Part shown: positions 10,564 to 21,222 of the stretch, piece after piece
Layout: every line of letters begins with the position of its first letter
Numbering within the stretch: the stretch's first letter is position 1
Origin: Chloroflexota bacterium
GTDB lineage: Bacteria; Chloroflexota; Dehalococcoidia; Lucifugimonadales; Lucifugimonadaceae
NCBI GenBank assembly: GCA_002718415.1
Contig: PBEM01000009.1
Coordinates: forward strand, 1 to 64,000
Direction: 5' to 3'
Length of the DNA stretch: 64,000 bases
Notes under the pieces: generated by a model
What the model was told of the DNA's origin: nothing
Database searches by the model: none
The model's input: the letters and a program-made list of their open reading frames with translations, nothing else
Program-made: the position numbers and the translations under genes

Positions 10564-12108
10564 ATGAACAAAGATAAAGTAATAATTTTTGATACTACAT
10601 TAAGAGATGGTGAACAGACTGCTGGGGCTGGTCTTACTGCTGATGAAAAGATGCGTATCGCCAAACAGCTCGCTAAATTGAAAGTTGATGTAATTGAAGC
10701 TGGTTTTGCGGGTAGTTCTCCTGGAGATTTTGAAGCTGTAAAAAGAATAGCAAATGAAATTACAGGTCCTATAATTACTACATTAGCACGAGCTTTACCA
10801 GCTGATATTGACGCAGCAGGAAATGCCTTAAAAGGTGTTCCTAACTCTAGGATACATACATTTCTTTCTTCTTCTGATGTTCATCTTATGCATCAAATGA
10901 AAAAAGACCGTGAAGCTATTATGGTTATGGCTGTCGATGCGGTAAAAAGATCTAAAGATTATGTTGATGATGTAGAATTTTCTCCTATGGATGCCACTAG
11001 GACTGATCCTGAATATTTGTATGCGATTTTAGAAGAAGTTATTGAAGCAGGAGCAACAACTGTTAACATTCCAGATACAGTAGGATATTCAAACCCTAAG
11101 GAATTTGGAGATTTAATTAAATCTATTAAAAAAAATGTGTCAAATATCGATAAAGCAATAATTTCTGTACATTGTCATAATGATTTAGGTATGGCAACGG
11201 CGAATTCATTATCTGCTGTAAGTGCTGGAGCCAGGCAGATAGAAGGATGTATTAATGGTTTAGGTGAAAGAGCTGGTAACGCGGCTCTAGAAGAAGTCAT
11301 TATGGCATTATCTACCAGACCTAGTTTTTATAATTTATTTACTGACGTAAATACTGAAGAGATAGGTACTTCTTCTAGATTAATTAGTTCTATTTTTGGT
11401 TTTCCTATTCAATATAATAAAGCTATCGTTGGTCAAAATGCTTTTCGGCATTCATCTGGCATTCATCAAGATGCTTTCTTAAAAGAACGTACAACTTTTG
11501 AAATCATGGAACCTGAAACAGTTGGATGGAGAGGAGAGGCACTTGTTTTAGGAAAGCTTTCTGGTAGAGCAGGTCTTAGGTCGCGATTGAATGATTTAGG
11601 ATACAACTTAGGTGATGAAGAATTAAATGAAATATTTAAGGCTTTTAAGGAATTAGCTGACAATAAGAGAGAATTAACAGATTTAGATTTAGAAGCATTA
11701 ATGTCTGAACAACATAGAATTTCCGATACTCAGACGAAATTTGAAGTAAAGACTGTTAAGGTTATATGTGGGAATTCATCTGATCCGAATGCTGAAATTT
11801 TATTACTTTGTCCTGATGGTCGTGAAATTAATGCAAATAGTGGTGGTACTGGACCTGTGGATGCTGTATGTAAGGCAATTGATCAAATCACTAAAATAGA
11901 TGTTGAACTTACAGAGTTTTCAGTGAGCGCAGTTACAGAAGGTATAGATTCTATAGGGGAAGTTACTATCAGGATAGAAAAAGATGGTTCTATATATTCA
12001 GGTAGAGGTTCTGATACTGATATAGTTGTTGCATCTGCTAAAGCTTATGTGAACGCAATAAATAGATTTATTTCAATAATTGATCAATCTAAAAAAACTA
12101 TTATATAA
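10564..12108 (+). CDS. leuA: 2-isopropylmalate synthase
   Basis: [45 protein letters not shown]-terminal LeuA dimer/regulatory domain. Confidence 0.96.
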   Translation: MNKDKVIIFDTTLRDGEQTAGAGLTADEKMRIAKQLAKLKVDVIEAGFAGSSPGDFEAVKRIANEITGPIITTLARALPADIDAAGNALKGVPNSRIHTFLSSSDVHLMHQMKKDREAIMVMAVDAVKRSKDYVDDVEFSPMDATRTDPEYLYAILEEVIEAGATTVNIPDTVGYSNPKEFGDLIKSIKKNVSNIDKAIISVHCHNDLGMATANSLSAVSAGARQIEGCINGLGERAGNAALEEVIMALSTRPSFYNLFTDVNTEEIGTSSRLISSIFGFPIQYNKAIVGQNAFRHSSGIHQDAFLKERTTFEIMEPETVGWRGEALVLGKLSGRAGLRSRLNDLGYNLGDEELNEIFKAFKELADNKRELTDLDLEALMSEQHRISDTQTKFEVKTVKVICGNSSDPNAEILLLCPDGREINANSGGTGPVDAVCKAIDQITKIDVELTEFSVSAVTEGIDSIGEVTIRIEKDGSIYSGRGSDTDIVVASAKAYVNAINRFISIIDQSKKTII

Positions 12109-12140
12109 AAACTGACAAACAATTTTTTGGAGGAATTGTA

Positions 12141-13544
12141 ATGGGATTAACTATGTTTGATAAGATCTGGAGAGATCATTTAGTTTTTGAATCATCAGGT
12201 AAACCAGCTCTTATTTATATAGATTTACACCTTGTTCATGAAGTTACTTCGCCTCAAGCTTTTGAAGGGTTAAGATTACAAAATCGAAAGGTTAGGCGAC
12301 CTGAATTAACTATATCTACAGTTGACCATAATATACCAACTGATGATACTAGGAATGATGAAATTAAAGATGTTATTGCTAGGCAACAAGTAGAAACTCT
12401 TCGAAAGAATTGCAAGGATTTCGGTGTTACCCTATACGATATTGATAGTAATGCTCAAGGTATTGTACATGTAATAGGTCCAGAACAAGGTTATACACAA
12501 CCAGGAATGACTATAGTTTGTGGAGATTCTCATACTTCTACTCATGGAGCTTTTGGTTCTTTGGCATTTGGAATTGGGACTTCTGAAGTAGAACATGTTT
12601 TAGCAACCCAAACATTAAGACAAAATAAACCTAAAACTATGCAAATAGACTTTGTAGGAGAATTACCTCTCGGGGTTACAGCTAAAGATATGATTTTATC
12701 TACTATAGGTAAAATTGGCACTGCTGGAGGTACAGGTTATGTTATTGAATATACAGGCAATGCCATAAGATCATTAAGTATGGAAGGCCGAATGACAATT
12801 TGTAATATGTCAATTGAAGCTGGTGCTCGGGCAGGAATGATAGCTCCTGATGATACTACTTTTAAGTGGATGAAAGGAAGGAAATTTGTTCCTTCAGGAG
12901 AAAGTTATGAAGATTCAATAAAAAAATGGCGAGAATATCAAAGTGATAAAGATGCTATTTTTGATACTAAAATAGAAATAAATTGTTCTGAACTTGAACC
13001 ATATGTTTCTTGGGGTACTAATCCAGGTCAAGTTTCAAAGATTACAGATTCAATACCATATCCTGAAACATTTGAGGATCCAGTTGATCAAGAATCTGCT
13101 AATCGAGCTATGGATTATATGGGATTGAAACCAGGAACTAATATTGAAGATATAAAAATTGATAGAGCTTTTATAGGTTCTTGTACTAATGCTCGACTAG
13201 AAGATTTACGTTCTGCTGCTGAAATTGTTAAAGGAAAAAAGATTTCTTCAACAGTTCGGGCACAAGTTATGCCGGGTTCTACTCTAACTAAAATTCTTGC
13301 GGAAAAAGAAGGATTAGACTCTATATTTATTGATGCGGGTTTTGAGTGGAGAAATTCAGGATGCTCAATGTGCTTAGGTATGAACCCTGATATTTTAATT
13401 CCAGGAGAAAGATGTGCTTCAACCTCGAACAGAAATTTTGAAGGAAGGCAAGGGAAAGGCGGACGCACCCATCTTGTTAGTCCTACAATGGCAGCGGCTG
13501 CAGCAATAGCTGGTAATTTTGTAGATGTTCGCAATTGGAAATAA
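12141..13544 (+). CDS. leuC: 3-isopropylmalate dehydratase large subunit
   Basis: [60 protein letters not shown]. Confidence 0.97.
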   Translation: MGLTMFDKIWRDHLVFESSGKPALIYIDLHLVHEVTSPQAFEGLRLQNRKVRRPELTISTVDHNIPTDDTRNDEIKDVIARQQVETLRKNCKDFGVTLYDIDSNAQGIVHVIGPEQGYTQPGMTIVCGDSHTSTHGAFGSLAFGIGTSEVEHVLATQTLRQNKPKTMQIDFVGELPLGVTAKDMILSTIGKIGTAGGTGYVIEYTGNAIRSLSMEGRMTICNMSIEAGARAGMIAPDDTTFKWMKGRKFVPSGESYEDSIKKWREYQSDKDAIFDTKIEINCSELEPYVSWGTNPGQVSKITDSIPYPETFEDPVDQESANRAMDYMGLKPGTNIEDIKIDRAFIGSCTNARLEDLRSAAEIVKGKKISSTVRAQVMPGSTLTKILAEKEGLDSIFIDAGFEWRNSGCSMCLGMNPDILIPGERCASTSNRNFEGRQGKGGRTHLVSPTMAAAAAIAGNFVDVRNWK

Positions 13545-13553
13545 AAGATTATA

Positions 13554-14477
13554 TTGAGAAAAAACTTTTTTAGAAAATTATCTGGTAGGGAAGAATTAGA
13601 TCGTATTAAATCTGAAAGGTATGATCCTTATTGTTATGAATCCAATAGTTTTAATATCGTTTTATTAGCTATTTTCTTGGGATTATGGAGTTTAGTAAGT
13701 ATATCTCTAGCATTTCAAGATTACAATATAAGTTCTTTTGTTACAAAATGGCAATCTAATGGTATCTCAAGTTTACCTCCTTCAACTTTTGATCCAGAAT
13801 CCTTGATAGATTTTTCTGAAAGAGAAAATTTTGAATGTTTAGATGTTATTGATTTAATAAATGAGCAAAAGGAATGTCCGACAGTCTTAAAATATTATGA
13901 CGAATATTCTAAATCTCAGAATATTTCATTTTTATTATTTCTAGTCTTATTTGTAGACTTCATTATATGTATATTTATTTTTGGTTCCTTTATTCATAGA
14001 TCTTCAAGAAATTTATTAACTCTTAAAAGTTCAGAACAGAGGTTCTCTCCAGAAATGTCAGTACTTTGGTTTTTTATTCCTGGGATGAATTTTTTCCGTC
14101 CTTGGCAAATTTTGAAAGAATTATTCAAAGGAAGTGATCCGAGTGTTGAAGATAATTGGCAGTCTGATGGTAATTTTGACTTTAGTATACATTTTTGGGC
14201 TGTTTTTTATTTAATTGCATTTCTTTTTAATCCTGTAACTGTTCCTAGAATATGGTTTAGTAACAGGGAAAATATTGGAGATATCATCTCAACATATAAA
14301 ATATTGATTATTTCCGATATAATTTTATTTTTGCTTGGAGTGTTAGCTTTTATAGTGGTATTTAAACTTCATAAATTACAAGAAAGAAAAAGAAATATAG
14401 TTGGTTTAGTCACTGTATACCCTAAAAAGCCTATAGATCCTATCGAAGAATTATTAAATAATAATGATAAAAAATAA
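13554..14477 (+). CDS. DUF4328-like multi-pass membrane protein (TTG start)
   Basis: Several TM segments; ...SVLWFFIPGMNFFRPWQILKELFKGSDPS motif typical of DUF4328. Confidence 0.65.
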   Translation: MRKNFFRKLSGREELDRIKSERYDPYCYESNSFNIVLLAIFLGLWSLVSISLAFQDYNISSFVTKWQSNGISSLPPSTFDPESLIDFSERENFECLDVIDLINEQKECPTVLKYYDEYSKSQNISFLLFLVLFVDFIICIFIFGSFIHRSSRNLLTLKSSEQRFSPEMSVLWFFIPGMNFFRPWQILKELFKGSDPSVEDNWQSDGNFDFSIHFWAVFYLIAFLFNPVTVPRIWFSNRENIGDIISTYKILIISDIILFLLGVLAFIVVFKLHKLQERKRNIVGLVTVYPKKPIDPIEELLNNNDKK

Positions 14478-14507
14478 TATGGAAATATCATATTGGAGGT
14501 ATAAATA

Positions 14508-15101
14508 TTGGAAAAATTTATTAAGCATGAAGGGATAGTTGCTCCACTTGATAGAGCTAATGTTGATACAGATCAAATTATTCCCAAGCAATTTTTGAAA
14601 AGAATTGAAAGAACTGGATTTGGAGAATTTGCATTTTTTGATTGGAGGTATTTAGAAGATGGAATCTTAAATCCCGATTTTATATTAAATGACACTAAAT
14701 ATAAAAAAGCATCAATATTAGTTTCAGGAAGAAATTTTGGTTCTGGATCATCTAGAGAGCATGCACCTTGGGCTCTTTATGAGATGGGATTTAAAGTGAT
14801 AATTGCTCCTAGTTTTGCGGATATTTTTAGAAATAATTGTATGCAAAATGGTTTATTAACTATCGTTTTAGATGATGAAATTGTGGATCTTATAATGGCA
14901 AATTCCACAAAATCTATATATAAATTGACGATTGATTTACAAAAACAAACTATTAAAGATTCTGAAAAATTTTCTACTACATTTGAAATAGATAGTTTTA
15001 GAAAAGAGTGTCTAATAGAAGGTTTAGATGATATAGATTTGTCATTTAGAATGGAAGAAGAAATAAGTAATTTTGAATCACTCAGAGCACCTAGATGGTG
15101 A
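14508..15101 (+). CDS. leuD: 3-isopropylmalate dehydratase small subunit (TTG start)
   Basis: DRANVDTDQIIPKQFLKRIERTGFGEFAFFDWRY; GRNFGSGSSREHAPWAL. Confidence 0.96.
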   Translation: MEKFIKHEGIVAPLDRANVDTDQIIPKQFLKRIERTGFGEFAFFDWRYLEDGILNPDFILNDTKYKKASILVSGRNFGSGSSREHAPWALYEMGFKVIIAPSFADIFRNNCMQNGLLTIVLDDEIVDLIMANSTKSIYKLTIDLQKQTIKDSEKFSTTFEIDSFRKECLIEGLDDIDLSFRMEEEISNFESLRAPRW

Positions 15102-15190
15102 AAAATTATTGAATCTCTGAATTAAGTGATAAAATTTTAATATTGAAAAATTTATTACATTACATTACTAGTGTTTTTTGAGAGAGTTAA

Positions 15191-16309
15191 ATGGAAGCAA
15201 GAATAGCAATTTTAGGTGGAGACGGTATCGGTCCAGAAGTTACAGCAGAATCTATAAGGGTATTAGATGCTGTAGCAGAAAGATTTGGACATGATTTTAC
15301 ATATGTTGCAGGTAGAGTAGGAGGTAATGCCATAGATGAATTTGGGACTGCGTTACCTCAAGATTCATTAAATTTAGTTTTAGGTGCTGATGCCGTTTTA
15401 TTTGGTGCTGTTGGGGGGCCAAAATGGGATAATCCAGAAATGCCTGTAAGACCTGAAGATGGTATTTTGAAATTAAGGAAAAATTTAGGACTTTTTGCAA
15501 ATTTACGTCCATGTAAGATATATCCTCAATTAATTGACTCTTCTCCTCTAAAACCAGATCGTATTGAGGGTGTTGATTTTGTAATAGTTAGAGAATTGAC
15601 AGGAGGTTTATATTTCGGAAAACCTAAAAGGAAATGGGAGAACAGTAGAGGTAGAAGAGCAGTTGATACTTTGGCTTATACTGAAAAGGAAATTGAACGT
15701 GTAGTTAGAGTCGCATTTGAATTGGCAAGAAGAAGAAGAAAAGTATTGCATTCTGTGGATAAGATGAATGTAATGGAAACTTCACGTTTATGGAGAGAGG
15801 TTACTTCTGAATTGTCTGTTGAATTTCATGATGTTGAATTGCATCATATGTTAGCAGATAATGCTGCTATTCAAATGGTAACTAACCCTTCTATTTTTGA
15901 TGTAATAGTTACTGAAAATATGTTTGGAGATATTTTATCTGATGAATCTGCTGTAATAGGTGGTTCTATGGGGATGTTACCATCTGCTTCTCTTGCTTCA
16001 GCACCACCAACAGATGGGAAAAAAAGAAGAAGAGGAGGTAAACCTGCTTTATATGAACCAATACATGGATCAGCTCCTGATATTGCAGGTAGAGGTATTG
16101 CAAACCCGATGGCATCTATATTAAGTGCAGCTATGATGCTAAGATGGTCTTTTGGATTACAGGATGAAGCCGATTCTATTGAATTAGCAATAGAAGGCGC
16201 TATTTCTGATGGATATAGAACTGTGGATATTGCAGGTGATGGAGGTAATGTTATGGGGACATCACAAATAGGTGATATGATTGCAGGTAGAGTTAGAATG
16301 AATAGGTAA
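15191..16309 (+). CDS. leuB: 3-isopropylmalate dehydrogenase
   Basis: ILGGDGIGPEVTAESIRVLDAV; RELTGGLYFGKP; FGDILSDESAVIGGSMGMLPSASL. Confidence 0.97.
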   Translation: MEARIAILGGDGIGPEVTAESIRVLDAVAERFGHDFTYVAGRVGGNAIDEFGTALPQDSLNLVLGADAVLFGAVGGPKWDNPEMPVRPEDGILKLRKNLGLFANLRPCKIYPQLIDSSPLKPDRIEGVDFVIVRELTGGLYFGKPKRKWENSRGRRAVDTLAYTEKEIERVVRVAFELARRRRKVLHSVDKMNVMETSRLWREVTSELSVEFHDVELHHMLADNAAIQMVTNPSIFDVIVTENMFGDILSDESAVIGGSMGMLPSASLASAPPTDGKKRRRGGKPALYEPIHGSAPDIAGRGIANPMASILSAAMMLRWSFGLQDEADSIELAIEGAISDGYRTVDIAGDGGNVMGTSQIGDMIAGRVRMNR

Positions 16310-16311
16310 GG

Positions 16312-17940
16312 TCACTTAATTAAGGGTTTTATACCATTAGTTATCAACCACCATTCTATACTATCTGAAAGTGCTATCCATGATGCTTCAATAATATTTG
16401 AAGAAGCTCCAACAGTGTTCCATACCTGTTTATCATCAGCAGATTCAATAATTACCCTCACTGTAGCACCAGTACCATGATCTTCATTTACTACTCTGAC
16501 TTTATAATCTGTAAGTCTGATTCTTTCAATAGAAGGATAAAAATTTTTAAGACCTTTTCTAAGTGCTTTATCTAGAGCATCTATTGGACCGTCTCCTTCT
16601 GAAACAGTGTGTCGTATTTCTTTATCTACCTGTATTTTTACTGTAGCTTCAGATAGCATTGGATGTTCATTACCATCATTTCTCCATCCTGATCCAAATG
16701 AAGATCTTCTCTTATTTTCTACTAAAACCATAAAATCAATTAAAACAAAAGGAGCTTCATAATTAGGTGTGTGTTTAAATAAGATTAGATCTAAAGATGC
16801 TTCGCTACTTTCGTAAGTAAAACCTTCGGATTCTTTATTTTTTACTATATCTACTATTTCTTTTGCATCGTTACTATCTATTATTGAGTCTAGATCTAAA
16901 TCTTTAACCCTTTGCATAACATTACTTTTGCCAGATAATTCAGATATTACTATCCCTGACGTATTACCTACTGATTCAGGGTTTATATGTTGATAGGCAT
17001 CTTTATTTTTTTGAGTACCAGAAGCGTGTAAACCCCCTTTGTGAGTAAATGCATTAGATCCTACAAAAGGTTGAAAAGGAAAAGGTCTTCTATTGACTAT
17101 TTCTGCTACAAAATTAGAAACTTCAGTCAATGAGGATATTTTATTTTTTGGGATAGTTTTGTATCCTAATTTTATTGATAAGTTTCCAATAATACTTACC
17201 ATATTTGCATTTCCTGTTCGTTCACCATAACCATTAATACATGCTTGGACTTGAATAACTCCAGATTTTACTGCTGATAAAGATGATGCAACCGCAGTAT
17301 CAGTATCATTATGAGTGTGAATACCAAATATAACTGAGTTGTTTTGAACTTTTAACTTTACTTCCTTTACGATTTTTTCTATTTCTTCAGGTAAACTTCC
17401 TCCGTTAGTATCACATAAAATTATTCTATTAGCTCCAGAGTTAATAGCAATATTTAAACTTTGTAATGAATATTCTGGATTTTCTTTATAGCCATCAAAA
17501 AAATGTTCTGCATCAAAAAAAACTTCTCTATTTTTAGATTTTAAATAACGGATTGAATCTTCAATCATAGCTAAATTTTCTTCTAAAGAAGTTTCTAATA
17601 TATTTTCAACTTGAAACGCGGAAGATTTACCTACTATGGTCAAGACATTAGCTTTACTGTTCAATAGTGCAGATATTGATTGATCTTCAGAAACTTTGGT
17701 TTCAGGTTTTCTAGTATTACCAAAGGCTGTAATTTTTGAATTTTTCAATTTTAAAGATGACACTCTCTTAAAATATTCATCATCTTTAGGGTTAGCTCCA
17801 GCATAGCCGCCTTCAATGTAATCGATTCCTAATTCATCTAATTTTAGAGTGATTGCTATTTTATCTTCAACAGATAATGAAATACCCTCTTGTTGGGTAC
17901 CATCTCTTAATGTAGTATCGTATAGTTCTATTTTCTTCAT
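16312..17940 (-). CDS. cimA: (R)-citramalate synthase (CimA-type)
   Basis: LYDTTLRDGTQQEGISLSVEDKIAI; IHTHNDTDTAVASSL; GLHASGTQKN; about 540 aa, distinct from leuA in the same window. Confidence 0.88.
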   Translation of the reverse strand: MKKIELYDTTLRDGTQQEGISLSVEDKIAITLKLDELGIDYIEGGYAGANPKDDEYFKRVSSLKLKNSKITAFGNTRKPETKVSEDQSISALLNSKANVLTIVGKSSAFQVENILETSLEENLAMIEDSIRYLKSKNREVFFDAEHFFDGYKENPEYSLQSLNIAINSGANRIILCDTNGGSLPEEIEKIVKEVKLKVQNNSVIFGIHTHNDTDTAVASSLSAVKSGVIQVQACINGYGERTGNANMVSIIGNLSIKLGYKTIPKNKISSLTEVSNFVAEIVNRRPFPFQPFVGSNAFTHKGGLHASGTQKNKDAYQHINPESVGNTSGIVISELSGKSNVMQRVKDLDLDSIIDSNDAKEIVDIVKNKESEGFTYESSEASLDLILFKHTPNYEAPFVLIDFMVLVENKRRSSFGSGWRNDGNEHPMLSEATVKIQVDKEIRHTVSEGDGPIDALDKALRKGLKNFYPSIERIRLTDYKVRVVNEDHGTGATVRVIIESADDKQVWNTVGASSNIIEASWIALSDSIEWWLITNGIKPLIK

Positions 17941-18034
17941 AATTTAATAATAATAAAATCTATAACATTTATTTATTTTTTATTTAGCTTTTAGATCAGT
18001 TATGATTAAAAAAATACTTTTTTATGGAAATGAA

Positions 18035-18541
18035 ATGAAATATTTTATTGGACTATGTGAATATATTAACGCAGATTCAATTGGGAATCCTGGGAAGAGG
18101 ACTTTTAAAATTGTTGCAAGATCTAACAGTAATAATGTTACTATTTGGATGGAAAAAGAGAGTTTATTCCAAATCGGGATTTCATTAGCACAATTTATTG
18201 CTACTAACACAGAGCCCAAAAATAAAGATAATTTTGAGGATAAAAATTTAGTAATTAATAATGATATTGAATTTCGTTCAGATGATATTTCTTTATCTCA
18301 TGATTCTAGGGCTGATATATTTACTATTTTTTCATCTGGATATATCGAAGATGAATATATTGATTCCTCTTTTTCTTTTTCCAGAAATCAAGCTGAAAAA
18401 TTATCAAGAAAAATTTTAGATGTTGTTTCATCTGGTAGAAAACCCTGTTTTTTATGCAATGTTCCTTTGGATCCAGATAATACCCATTTGTGCAATAAAT
18501 TGAATGGATATTCTGTCAAATCAGACTCAATAACTAAATAG
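18035..18541 (+). CDS. DUF3090 family protein (TIGR03847-like); ORF track extends to 18002, internal ATG at 18035 likely the start
   Basis: NADSIGNPGKRTFKIVAR and C-terminal GRKPCFLCNVPLDPDNTHLCNKLNG pattern of DUF3090. Confidence 0.8.
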   Translation: MKYFIGLCEYINADSIGNPGKRTFKIVARSNSNNVTIWMEKESLFQIGISLAQFIATNTEPKNKDNFEDKNLVINNDIEFRSDDISLSHDSRADIFTIFSSGYIEDEYIDSSFSFSRNQAEKLSRKILDVVSSGRKPCFLCNVPLDPDNTHLCNKLNGYSVKSDSITK

Positions 18542-18552
18542 GTTATAATTTC

Positions 18553-19281
18553 TTGGAAAATTATAATGATATTATCGATAAATTAAGTAATTGGAATTTC
18601 AAAAAAATAGTTCTTTTTCCTGAAGGATCCAATTATGTTTTTCTCGTAAAACTTCAATCAGATAAAAATCATAAAGATGAAATGTTCGCAATTTATAAGC
18701 CTGCATCAGGTGAAAGACCTCTTAGAGATTTTCCTAATAAATCTTTATATTTAAGAGAAAAATTTGCTTGGATTATTTCTACTGAACTAGGATGGCCTAA
18801 TCTTCCTCCTTTAGTTATCAGAGATGGTCCATATGGATTAGGAAGTCTGCAGTTTTATATTAATTCTTTTACTTCTAAAAACTATTTCACAGAACGTGAT
18901 TCAAGATTGGAAGATTTTATTTATATCGCTGCTTTTGATGTTTTAGTAAATAATTCTGATAGAAAGGCCAGTTCATGTCTGATTGATAAGAATGACAAAA
19001 AAATATGGGCAATTGATCATGGACTTACTTTTAATTATTTTTCAAGAATAAGGACGGTGATGTTTGAATTTATTGGGAGAAAATATCCTTTAGAAATAAT
19101 GGATAATATTAAAAGATTAGTATATTTGCTTGAAAATGACAAAAAATTTATTGATGATACAAATAGATATATAAGTGATTTGGAATTAAAATCTTTGATA
19201 AATCGAGGAAAAAACATGGTAGAAAAAGGTAGTTTCCCTAATCTGGATTCAAAAATTAATATTCCTTGGCCTTTGGTATGA
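18553..19281 (+). CDS. SCO1664/TIGR03843 family protein (distant PI3/PI4-kinase-like; TTG start)
   Basis: YKPASGERPLRDFPNKSLYLREKFAWIISTELGWPNLPPLVIRDGPYGLGSLQFYI; AFDVLVNNSDRKASSCLID; adjacent to DUF3090. Confidence 0.8.
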   Translation: MENYNDIIDKLSNWNFKKIVLFPEGSNYVFLVKLQSDKNHKDEMFAIYKPASGERPLRDFPNKSLYLREKFAWIISTELGWPNLPPLVIRDGPYGLGSLQFYINSFTSKNYFTERDSRLEDFIYIAAFDVLVNNSDRKASSCLIDKNDKKIWAIDHGLTFNYFSRIRTVMFEFIGRKYPLEIMDNIKRLVYLLENDKKFIDDTNRYISDLELKSLINRGKNMVEKGSFPNLDSKINIPWPLV

Positions 19282-19297
19282 AATTAATTCTTGAAGA

Positions 19298-20188
19298 TTA
19301 AAATATTCCTAGTTTCTTTTTCTTTTTAATATTTTTCGAAATAAAATTAACTATATTTGGATTACCGGCTAATATTAACCCTTTCCATCTACGTAAATTT
19401 TCAATACTTTTAGTTTTATCATGAGATATATTCCAGCAGATAAATTTTTTAAAATTTTTTTCTTTGTTTAAATAATATATTTCTCCTCCAGCTTCTTGGA
19501 TAATTATTATTGAAGCTGCAAAATCCCATACATTTGCAAAACCACTAATTGCGAATTGCATAGAACCATATGCAACTAAAAATAGTTCATATGCTGTACT
19601 TCCTATTACTCGTTCTTCTCCTAAGTTATTTCTTAATTTTTTATTTGTAAAGTATGTTTCTGTTAATCTATTTGGGACTCCGGATAATTTTCCTCTAATA
19701 GGTTTATCATTATCTTGATTGATAATTATTTTTTGATTACCTATCCAACAACCATTATCTTTTGAAGAGTGGATTATTAGACCTGAATCAGAATTAGCCC
19801 ATGGTACCCATACGACTCCTATTACTGGTATACCACGATATAAAACACCTACTGAAATGGCATATTGTAGAGAATTATTAACAAAATTATTAGTCCCGTC
19901 TATAGGATCTACAGCCCAAATCCAATCAGTTGAAGGATTATAAATATTTTCATCTTCTTCTCCTAAAAAATAATGTTCTGGAAAATTTTCAGATACAATA
20001 TTTTTTATAATTTCTTGACTTTTCTTATCTACATCTGAAACTAAATCTTGCCCTGGATTTCCAGATTTTGATTTAATACTTAAATTAGTCCCAAATCTAG
20101 AACTTACATATTTAGAAGCCATTTTGACACTTTCAATAGCGATTTTTTCTATTTGGCTAAAATTTGAATTTGTTGGAGTTTTACTCAT
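19298..20188 (-). CDS. inositol monophosphatase family protein
   Basis: GEEDENIY, WAVDPIDGTNNFVNNS, ANVWDFAASIIIIQEAGG. Confidence 0.88.
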   Translation of the reverse strand: MSKTPTNSNFSQIEKIAIESVKMASKYVSSRFGTNLSIKSKSGNPGQDLVSDVDKKSQEIIKNIVSENFPEHYFLGEEDENIYNPSTDWIWAVDPIDGTNNFVNNSLQYAISVGVLYRGIPVIGVVWVPWANSDSGLIIHSSKDNGCWIGNQKIIINQDNDKPIRGKLSGVPNRLTETYFTNKKLRNNLGEERVIGSTAYELFLVAYGSMQFAISGFANVWDFAASIIIIQEAGGEIYYLNKEKNFKKFICWNISHDKTKSIENLRRWKGLILAGNPNIVNFISKNIKKKKKLGIF

Positions 20189-20303
20189 ATAATTTACGTA
20201 TAAAATTTGTATTATAAAAAAAATGTTACTATGGTTTATGAAAATTTAATAATTTTTTAGTAACCTTTATTTAAAAGAATTTAACATTTTGGAGAGAGTA
20301 ATT

Positions 20304-21206
20304 TTGAACAACGGCATTAAATCTTTTAGAAGAGATCCAAAACTAGTATCAAGAATGTATTTTACAATGTTTATGTTAGGCATTCTTTATGCAGGATTTT
20401 CATTTTTTTTAATGAGTTTAGGTATTCCAATAAGATTTGTGATTATTCTAGTTGGAATTATGGCTATTTTTCAATATTATTTTTCACATAAAATGGTGCT
20501 TAAATCTACTGGAGCTAAAGAAGTTTCTAAATCCGAAGAACCTGAACTTTATGAAATTGTTAGTTTTCTGGCTAACAGATACGAAATGCCAATGCCTAAA
20601 TTGGCCGTTATTGATTCAGAAGTTCCTAATGCTTTTGCGACAGGACGTAATCCAAAAAAATCTCTTGTTGCTGTCACTACTGGTATCCAAAAAAGATTGA
20701 ATAAAAAAGAATTGACAGCTGTAATTGGACACGAACTTGCGCATATAGTTAATGGTGATATTAAAGTTTTGGCCATGGGAAACTTTTTTGTTATGTTGAC
20801 AAGCTTTTTAATGCAGATGTTTTTTTGGAATATGTTATTTGGTGGAATGGGAAGACGAAGAGAAGGTGGCGGAGGTGCTATGATGATAGCATATTTGGCT
20901 ACCATTATTGTTTATTTTATTGGTCAATTGTTGGTTTTAGCCTTAACGAGATACAGAGAATATGGTGCAGATCATACAGGTGCTGAAATATGTGGAGATC
21001 CTGGAGCATTAGCAGATGCTCTTGCTAAAATAAGTGGTACAGTTTCAAAAATACCTGATCAAGATTTAAGGAAATTACAAACTGCAAATGCTTTTCTAAT
21101 TATTTCTGCTTCTCTTAAGGGTTCTAGTGGTATGCATTTATGGTCTTCTCACCCACCTGTTGAAGAACGAATTAAACGTTTGAGAGAACTACAATCTAGA
21201 ATGTAG
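20304..21206 (+). CDS. htpX: HtpX-type M48 zinc metalloprotease (ORF track start 20289; TTG at 20304 sits behind ggagagag)
   Basis: VIGHELAHIVNGDIKVLAMGNFF; EYGADHTGAEICGDPGALADAL; SSHPPVEERIKRL. Confidence 0.92.
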   Translation: MNNGIKSFRRDPKLVSRMYFTMFMLGILYAGFSFFLMSLGIPIRFVIILVGIMAIFQYYFSHKMVLKSTGAKEVSKSEEPELYEIVSFLANRYEMPMPKLAVIDSEVPNAFATGRNPKKSLVAVTTGIQKRLNKKELTAVIGHELAHIVNGDIKVLAMGNFFVMLTSFLMQMFFWNMLFGGMGRRREGGGGAMMIAYLATIIVYFIGQLLVLALTRYREYGADHTGAEICGDPGALADALAKISGTVSKIPDQDLRKLQTANAFLIISASLKGSSGMHLWSSHPPVEERIKRLRELQSRM

Positions 21207-21222
21207 TTTTCAAATTTTAATT

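Noticed and set aside
13115-13534. 139-aa antisense ORF
   Set aside because: Antisense of the highly conserved leuC C-terminus; long antisense frame expected by codon composition.
20452-20700. ORF overlapping htpX in another frame
   Set aside because: Leu/Phe-rich low-complexity translation fully inside htpX, which has clear M48 motifs; shadow ORF.
20549-20905. 118-aa antisense ORF
   Set aside because: Antisense of htpX; low-complexity proline run is the reverse of a Gly-rich loop.
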